The notes under the pieces are model-generated. The model was not told where the DNA came from, made no database searches, and saw nothing but the letters and a program-made list of their open reading frames with translations. The position numbers and the translations under genes were made by a program. Shown here one piece after another: positions 57,898 through 64,000 of a DNA stretch of 64,000 nt. Positions within the stretch are counted from its first letter, which is position 1, and each line of letters begins with the position of its first letter. The stretch spans positions 186,001 through 250,000 of the forward strand of contig JAXBDG010000010.1 of NCBI GenBank assembly GCA_036320915.1, given 5' to 3'. Source of the DNA: Linnemannia elongata. Its lineage: Eukaryota; Mortierellomycota; Mortierellomycetes; Mortierellales; Mortierellaceae.

Positions 57898-59078
57898 ATG
57901 TCCAAGGTTGCCAGACGCCCCTTCATCACCGATGTCTCTATCGAGAAGAGCATCCAGATCCTCGCTGATCCCAATGTCTCGTACAAGTTGCTGTACTGGG
58001 ACATCTTCTCGGTCGGTGCCACTTCTCGTGAGTTGCTCGCCTATGGAAACGTCAAGTGGTCCAATGAGCGGATCCCCATTTCTTCTGACGAACAGGATAA
58101 GGTAATCAATTGACTTCCAGAGAGTGGAGAGTAGAGAGAGAGAGAGGAGTAAGTAGAGGAGAGATGACTAACGTGAATATGTGTTTCTGTGCTCAAATGA
58201 ATGGAATAGGAGGATCCATGGGAGGATGGCAAGATTCCCACGCCGTTTGGAGTTGTGCCTGTGTTGAAGATCGTTTCCCCTGAAAACGAGGTAAAAAATT
58301 AATTCAACATTCTGCGTGCATTTGAACCATGCGCATGTTCCTGTCCCCTTCCCATTTCATTCTTCTAACCCCCTTTTCTCTTCTATATTCTTTTCTACAT
58401 GCTCAACGAACATTGGGAGTAGGAAGTTATTGTTGCAGAGTCGATGGTGATTGAACAATACCTCGCCAAGAAATTCAACCTCCTCGGCAATAACGAATGG
58501 GAAACCCTCACCATCAATGCCCTCTACAGCAACATCCACTTCTTCCTCGAACGTGCATTGACAAAAATGACCTGGGTCATCCCCGAGAGACGCAAGCGTG
58601 GATTGGAGATCTTTTTGAAGCATTTCTTGCCAGAGTTTATTGCTGATCATGAGATGCACTTGAGGGCGAATGGTTCTAATGGATTCTATGTTGGTGATCG
58701 GGTAAGCCAAGCCATCTTTGGTTTCTCAGCAGTATATGGGTTTCTTTTATCATTCTTTTTCAAACACTCGGCGATCGTTTCTTACCATTTTGTCCCTCCC
58801 TCCCTCCAATATTACAATAGTTGTCGCTGGCTGATATCCATCTGGCAAACGTGATCGACCACTTTGCACATCTGCCCGTTGCACACCTGATCATGCCCTC
58901 ATTTGAGAAGAGCGAGCTCATCAGCAAGGTTCGCGCAAATGTCGAGAACCATCCTTCGATTGCGGCATGGAGAGCAAGTGAGGAATGGGAATCCCTCCGT
59001 CAGGGGTCGTTTGTCTGCTACAAGAAGACTGCCCCCCCTGCCGAGGATCTCCAGGCTTTCGCTACTAAGGAAGAGTAA
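57898..59078 (+). CDS. GST-like protein 4 (sigma-type)
   Basis: Exons 57898-58101, 58210-58290, 58423-58701, 58821-59078; 273 aa, the longest copy. YKLLYWDIFSVGATSRELL keeps Tyr and Arg; VPVLKI has the cis-Pro; IVAESMVIEQYLAKKF keeps Glu-Ser. The helical part has LLGNNEWET, RANGSNGFYVGD and LSLADIHLANVIDHF. Exon 1 is extended by six codons (ISSDEQDK end). Exon 2 ends in GAG instead of the GGCAAG seen in copies 1-3 and 5. Tail ends LQAFATKEE. Confidence 0.9.
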
Positions 59079-59305
59079 AATGGGACCTGTTGTGATCCCC
59101 CTCTAGGTCGATCGAGGGTTGGTATGTGGGTGGATTGCATAGGGTAAAGACGTGTACTGGCAAATAAAACAAGATGTATCATGGGACTACAATAGTTGCA
59201 CTTTCCTTTGTTGACAGATGTGATTCCTCCATTGAATGGATGCTGATCTGGTAAACCTCGGGCATTGACGATAGAAAAGAGAACTTCCAGGGTGGGTAGA
59301 ATGAA

Positions 59306-59313
59306 TGCGTAAT
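59306..59313 (+). promoter_or_regulatory. Octamer TGCGTAAT upstream of GST5
   Basis: Identical to one arm of the inverted repeat before GST4; 633 bp upstream of the GST5 ATG. Function unknown. Confidence 0.3.
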
Positions 59314-59782
59314 TCTACGTGCCATTGCGCTTCGATTGCATCTGCAGTAATAGCATCCAACAAAAGACATATAATTTCTAAGCAGGCAAGAGAGAGGGGA
59401 CGTTGCATTGTTTATGCGTAGATATTCCTTGGCATCTCATTCCCTTCTCTGCATTCGTCATCGCACGATTATTATTTTCTTTCGCCCCTCCTTTTGCTCC
59501 GCCACGATAAATCTTGAATGGGATACGGTTTGTTTGTCTTACGCCTCCAAAACGTTGTTAATTTCCGTGCCAAGAATCATGATCGCCTTGTCTCATTTTC
59601 GATTGGTCTTTTTTACAGCCGAGTCAACAAATGCCCAGCCACGCACACGCAATACTTTCCTGCGCAAGAAATCTACACAATGAACACAAGCAAGAACGCG
59701 CCGTACTTTTTTTTGGTTTTTTTTTTGCACTGTCGTGAGAGGGGAACGTCATTTGACAACATGAAAGAGTAGACGTTCTCAT

Positions 59783-59815
59783 CCAATCGGTGCATTCCCA
59801 CTACTCGTATAAAAA
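59783..59815 (+). promoter_or_regulatory. CCAAT and TATA (TATAAAAA) elements of GST5
   Basis: CCAAT at 59783-59787 and TATAAAAA at 59808-59815, 131 nt before the ATG. They are followed by a long CT/CA-rich leader, suggesting a strong promoter. Confidence 0.6.
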
Positions 59816-59946
59816 GAGAAGCCATCGCCCAACCTAACCCTCATCTCCTCAGCAAACAATTCTTCTCCACTCTCACTCTCTTCTCTTACAACAAAACCAA
59901 AGCATCCCTCGCCTACTTTTCACCAACACATAACAAATCTACAACA

Positions 59947-61067
59947 ATGGTTCAAATTGACGCTGGCCACTTTTCTCGCGATGCCTCTGTCGAGCTCTCT
60001 GAGACCCTTGCCAAACCTGTCTCGTACAAGCTGATGTACTTCCCTATGCTCTCCAACGGTGCTACTGGACGTGATCTTCTGGCCTATGGAGGTGTCGAAT
60101 GGTCCTCCGTTGCCCCCGCTGTAAGTTTTTCTTCATCACAAGAATACAATGTTGGAAAAAAGGACCTGCATCTATTCCCTCCCCCTTTTGTTGTTCTCTT
60201 CTGTCACTAAGCGATATTTTGAATTCTGACCATTCTTAAACCATGTTGTTTTCGTCTTGTAGGATTGGAAGTCTGAGAAGAATCAGACCCCTTTCCACCT
60301 CATGCCCCTCCTTTTCGTTACCGGCGAGAACGGCAAGGTAATTCCACTCCAAACCCCTCTTTCATTTGCCATGTTGGTTTCAATCGCATTGTCTCACCCC
60401 AAAACGCTTAATCGTCTAACAAATCCTTAATCCCTCCCCTTTTTTTAGACGGCAACTCTCGCAGAGACGGTCGTCATTGAACACTACCTCGCTAAGAAGT
60501 TCGGTCTCTTAGGTTCGAACGAGTACGAAGAGAGCATCATCAAAAGTCTTCACTCTTCCAGCGCCGCGGTCCAGAATGCCTTTGCTGGTGCTGTCACCTG
60601 GAATGCTCCCGAGGCCAAGGCTGGTGCATTGGGGTTCTTTACTAAAGCCACCCTCCCTACTTGGATTGCCACTCATGAGAGACATTTGAACGATAATGGC
60701 AACAACGGCCATTATCTCGGCGACAAAGTACGTTAGAATATGAGAGAGCTAGGGATTGTAGTTCTATATGTGCTTGACCTTGTATTTTGCTGTCACTTTT
60801 CCCATACTAACAACTTCTTCCCCCTTCTGTCCCAAATAGCTCTCTTTGGCCGATATCCGCACCGCGAATGCAATTGAGCACTTTGCAACCCAGCCAGAAT
60901 CTGCGCCCCTGATGGCGATCATCAATAAGTCTGTCCCCTTGACCAAACTCCGCGACACGGTTGCCAAGCACCCGAAGATGGTTCAATGGAGATCTGGAGC
61001 CGAGTACAAGGGATTCTATGAGGGCAATATTGCCTTCTTTGCCAACCCCTTTGCCTTCATGTCTTGA
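59947..61067 (+). CDS. GST-like protein 5 (divergent sigma-type)
   Basis: Exons 59947-60120, 60263-60337, 60449-60727, 60840-61067; 251 aa. The N-terminal fold reads YKLMYFPMLSNGATGRDLLAY, closer to textbook sigma GSTs (YFP, GVEW) than copies 1-4. MPLLFV holds the cis-Pro. At the gamma-glutamyl contact the pair is Glu-Thr (TLAETVVIEHYLAKKF) instead of Glu-Ser. The helical half has LLGSNEYEE, NDNGNNGHYLGD and LSLADIRTANAIEHF. It ends FFANPFAFMS. Groups with copy 6. Confidence 0.9.
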
Positions 61068-61500
61068 GTTAAAAGACTGCTGTTCCCCTCTCTCTTTTTT
61101 TCTCGCCCTCCATCTTTTTTTTACTTGTTCGCCGATGTCGATTCTTTCTCCCTTCAAAACATCACAAAAAAATGCCGCCGCCGTTATCAATAAAAACATT
61201 GTCGACTTATTGAATGCAGTTCTCGGAGCATGTGTGTGTGCGTGCTGTTGCTTTGAGCGATGGTAAACAGATCCGACTGGAAGTTGAGTTGAACCTGGTA
61301 AACGAGAGATGGGATTATGGACAAGATAAACAAAAAGACGCCGCCTTTTTTTTTTACAACCACCAGTGCGCAGACCTAAATCTCTCTACTTGTTTCGTTC
61401 GCCTTTTAACTTGTCTATCCATGTAGATTATGGAAACCTACAGTGAAGCCCCTGGATAATGTACTGTTTGTGCACGCTTGTCCCTCTGCTCTGTTCGCTT

Positions 61501-61533
<33 letters not shown>

Positions 61534-61731
61534 CGAAAAAATCTTGGCACGTTCCAGAGACACATTTGATTTTTGACGTTTCACGGTCCTCCATTCGCGG
61601 TTTGATGCGGCGTGTCACAGTTAAGCACCAACAAAGCAAATGATATTTTTTTCTCCGATTTCTCACACCTCACTTCTTCTTCCTCCCATTCCATCCGCCA
61701 CCCCCACAGGAACAAAAAGGGCACCCTCAAG
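61068..61731. other. Spacer between GST5 and GST6, with A30 tract
   Basis: A30 at 61503-61532. No TATA box is evident before GST6 and no gene was seen. Confidence 0.5.
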
Positions 61732-62855
61732 ATGACCATCGACACTGTCACTCCAGACGCGACACACCTGGCCTACAAGAACACGGAATCCTTGTCCACA
61801 ACTTTCAAGAACCCGACATCCTTCAAACTCCTCTACTTCCCTATCCATTCAAACGGTGCGACCAGTCGAGAGATTCTGACCATCGCACATGCCGAGTGGA
61901 AGAACCTTGTGCCCAAGGCAAGTGTTCTCTGTTACTCAAAGAAGAAGGAGAAAAAAGCCTTGTGGCTAGTAAAACAAGGTTTGAGACGTTAACTTTTGTC
62001 TGTCGCTTTGGGCTTTTGTGCGTTGTAGGATTGGGAGAAGGAGAAGGAGAAGACACCATTCAACGTTCTACCAGTTCTGTTCGTCAGCTCTCCCAGCAAC
62101 AAGGTAAACTGCTACACCTCCATCTTTTCCCTTTATCTTGCAAAACTTCTATTTCGGTTCATACATTTTTTTCTCACGCACCTTCCTTTTTTTCCTTCAC
62201 TTTCATTATATATATAAAAAAAAAACAGGATGTGGTATTGGCAGAGGCAGGAGTGATAGAACAATACCTCGCCAATCAATTCGAACTCTTGGGCAACAAC
62301 GAATACGAAATGAACCTGATCAAATCCTTCCACTCCTCTGCCGCTTCCCTCCACTCACTCCATGCGACCACTGTTGCGTTTATCCCTGATCGGGAGGCAC
62401 GCAAGAAGGCTATGGAGGCCTTTCGGGATGGACCTTTTACGCAGTGGGTTGCCATTCATGATAAGCATTTGAAGGATAATGGATCCAATGGCCACTATAT
62501 TGGTAACAAGGTAAAAACAACAAGTGGCGAAAGAAAAGAAAAAAAAAAGAAGCAAGAAGCAGAGTTGATTGCGGTTCGCTAACATTTTTTTTTCCTCCTC
62601 ACTCCACACTCTGTTTGTTAGTTGACGCTGGCGGACATCAGGACGTCAAATCTGATTGAACACCTGTTGCTCCAAACAGGAGGGGAGCGCTTGGCTGGTA
62701 TCATCGAAAGGAGCTCCTCGCTTCGCAGACTCCGAACTGAAGTTGCTCATGATCCTAGGGTGGAAAAGTGGAGGTCTTCGCGGGCGTACAAGACGTTAAC
62801 AGATGCGACTGGGCAGTACTTCTCGGACCCCTTTGCTCCAGCGCCGAAACTGTGA
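61732..62855 (+). CDS. GST-like protein 6 (divergent, altered glutathione site)
   Basis: Exons 61732-61917, 62029-62103, 62229-62510, 62622-62855; 258 aa. FKLLYFPIHSNGATSREIL keeps Tyr and Arg and LPVLFV keeps the cis-Pro. The gamma-glutamyl contact is Glu-Ala (VLAEAGVIEQYLANQF), so the Ser hydroxyl is missing. Helical half: LLGNNEYEM, KDNGSNGHYIGN, LTLADIRTSNLIEH. Exon 3 is one codon longer than in the other five. Intron 1 uses a GC donor (AAG|GCAAGT). The frame is intact, so it is not an obvious pseudogene; activity towards glutathione may be reduced or changed. Confidence 0.88.
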
Positions 62856-62940
62856 CAATGTTCATGAGAGAACGGATGAAAAGCGTGGAGGGGCGTGACA
62901 GTTCGGAGTATTATGTAATAAAAACAGAATCCCCTCAATT

Positions 62941-63630
62941 ATGAAGGCGATGTCCGAACAAGTAAAATTACTTCTCGAGACCCTCAGCCTCATCTTCCGC
63001 TACCTCGCACCACGAGACCTACCTCACGACTCTGGCACGCCGAGACCGAGCCCCAACTCTACCGAAACATGGTCCGCAGATCAGGAATGACACTTCGTAA
63101 ACAACCCCTTGCCGCTCACACCCGGAAACACCTTATCCATCGAGTCGAGTTCTCTTCTACTCGTCGCAATAACGTTCCTCTATCAAACGCCCCCGATTTC
63201 TTGTTCGATTATCACCTCCCAAACCCACATGTTCAACGACAATACGGTAAGAACATCGAAATCGTCAACATGGATGGAGACCATTCCTTTTCTGAGCCCT
63301 CTTGGACCCGATCGCCCGACCTTGACGTATTTCTCTCACAAGGGCTATCGCCAATCTTGGAGGCTTTTCGATGCGATCCTCCCCTGGTATCACTCGACCT
63401 GGCTTGTGAAGAGACGCTTGAGGCGCTCAAATTCGGAATAAATATCCACCTAAGCGCGTCCGAAGACAGTCACGCCATGGTCTGAAAGTACCTTGGTCGG
63501 TTCCAGTACCTACGCTCTTTCAACTTCTTACTCTCCTCCCCCATCCCATCCCCCGCCTACGAACTCAAAGGCCTTACAATAGGAGGAGGAAGACTGAGAG
63601 TTGATAGAAACTCGGTATTTGATATATTCG
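62941..63630 (+). pseudogene. Broken F-box-type protein gene
   Basis: An F-box-like start (MKAMSEQVKLLLETLSLIFR, then YLAPRDL, from 62941) stops matching at about 63022. The expected continuation SRLWHAETEPQLYRNMV lies in another frame from 63024, implying a small deletion of the F-box middle. That second frame continues through TLRKQPLAAHTRKHLIHRVEF and LVSLDLACEETLEALK-type leucine-patterned sequence to a TGA at 63483. The same frame resumes as KYLGRFQYLRSFNFLLSS beyond the stop. Two lesions (frameshift, nonsense) and low spacing make a pseudogene the simplest reading. A rearranged gene with an unseen intron is less likely, since no donor lies near 63022. Confidence 0.55.
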
Positions 63631-64000
63631 TGGTCGTAAAGTTGTATGTGGAAAATAAAGTGGTAATTATTTTTCTACGGGGATCAAGCGCGATTCGGTT
63701 TAATTTGGCGATTAGGGTGTGGTCCAGTTTAGGGGTTCAAGGGGTCTAATTCTACAAAAGACGTGGTTACACATTCTTTTCTTTCTTGCCACCTCGTTTT
63801 CGACACCCTCCCATCCTGCGCCCACCGAATTGCGAAGATCTTACCACAAGACACCACAACCGGCGTGCACCTCTCTCTCTCTATTACTCGTCACGTCGTT
63901 CTGTTCTGGAGAATCGTTTTTGCACCTGCACGCATGGTTCACTATGCGTGTTCTTTGTGAACTAGTTGCCGATAAAGGACGAGAGCCATTTGTCAGGTTA
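63631..64000. other. Right-edge sequence, nothing recognised
   Basis: An AATAAA-like signal lies at about 63653 (3' end of the F-box relic). No supported gene beyond it. Confidence 0.4.

Larger units (their letters stand above)
53275..62855 (+). repeat. Tandem array of six GST-like genes
   Basis: Six complete paralogues, all plus strand, spaced 250-870 bp. Each has four exons with all junctions in phase 0. Exon lengths (nt) are 192/84/279/249, 186/78/279/237, 186/81/279/240, 204/81/279/258, 174/75/279/228 and 186/75/282/234. Genes 1-4 share ADIHL(V/A)N...DHF in exon 4; genes 5-6 share ADIRT(A/S)N...EH. This indicates an older split followed by local duplication. Every copy has an intact frame. 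Confidence 0.93.

Noticed and set aside
1..64000. Transposon ends, CRISPR arrays, rRNA
   Set aside because: No transposase, reverse transcriptase, spaced direct repeats or rRNA-like sequence was seen by eye on either strand.

Overview
The window reads as gene-dense nuclear DNA of a filamentous fungus, most likely an early-diverging Mucoromycota/Mortierellaceae-type genome. That placement is inference, from the density of short spliceosomal introns (mostly GTAAG/GTA donors and ATAG/TTAG acceptors), pyrimidine-rich leaders just before start codons, long A/T and G/C homopolymers confined to introns and spacers, and the gene set. The set includes pterin-4a-carbinolamine dehydratase, expected where tetrahydrobiopterin metabolism exists, as is known in Mortierella. 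No rRNA, tRNA, CRISPR array or intact transposon was recognised. Almost every gene is interrupted, so the models below were built by joining exons by hand so that splice sites and reading phase agree.

Layout. 1-905: coding-like but unresolved sequence at the left edge. 1304-4010 (+): oxysterol-binding Osh4/Kes1-type protein. 4211-6792 (-): NAD kinase whose best gene model carries an N-terminal PB1 domain. 7188-8813 (-): unknown multi-pass membrane protein. 9973-10584 (+): pterin-4a-carbinolamine dehydratase. 10709-12178 (-): alpha/beta-hydrolase lipase with a probable organelle presequence. 13351-16602 (-): CCR4-NOT subunit NOT3/NOT5. 17119-17574 (-): small single-span membrane protein. 18793-20767 (+): peroxisomal adenine-nucleotide-type carrier. 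21040-25216 (-): cationic amino acid transporter. 29016-34841 (+): very large Zn2Cys6 regulator rich in Gln/Asn. 35052-39035 (-): Atg22 vacuolar effluxer. 40278-46397 (-): giant Cdc25-type RasGEF. 51160-52551 (+): lysine-rich coiled-coil protein of unknown function.

53275-62855 (+): a head-to-tail array of six glutathione S-transferase-like genes, all with four exons and all introns in phase 0. Five of the six have a third exon of exactly 279 nt. Genes 1-4 and 5-6 form two sequence groups, and the last two have changed residues at the glutathione gamma-glutamyl contact. The array is followed by a broken F-box-type gene (62941 to about 63630).

The genes do not form one pathway. Themes are membrane and lipid traffic (OSBP, lipase), redox and cofactor supply (NAD kinase, PCD, GSTs), nutrient transport and recycling (CAT permease, Atg22, peroxisomal carrier), and regulation (RasGEF, NOT3, Zn2Cys6 factor). 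The strongest candidates for something undescribed are the PB1-NAD kinase architecture and the divergent GST array with a repeated 8-bp promoter motif.
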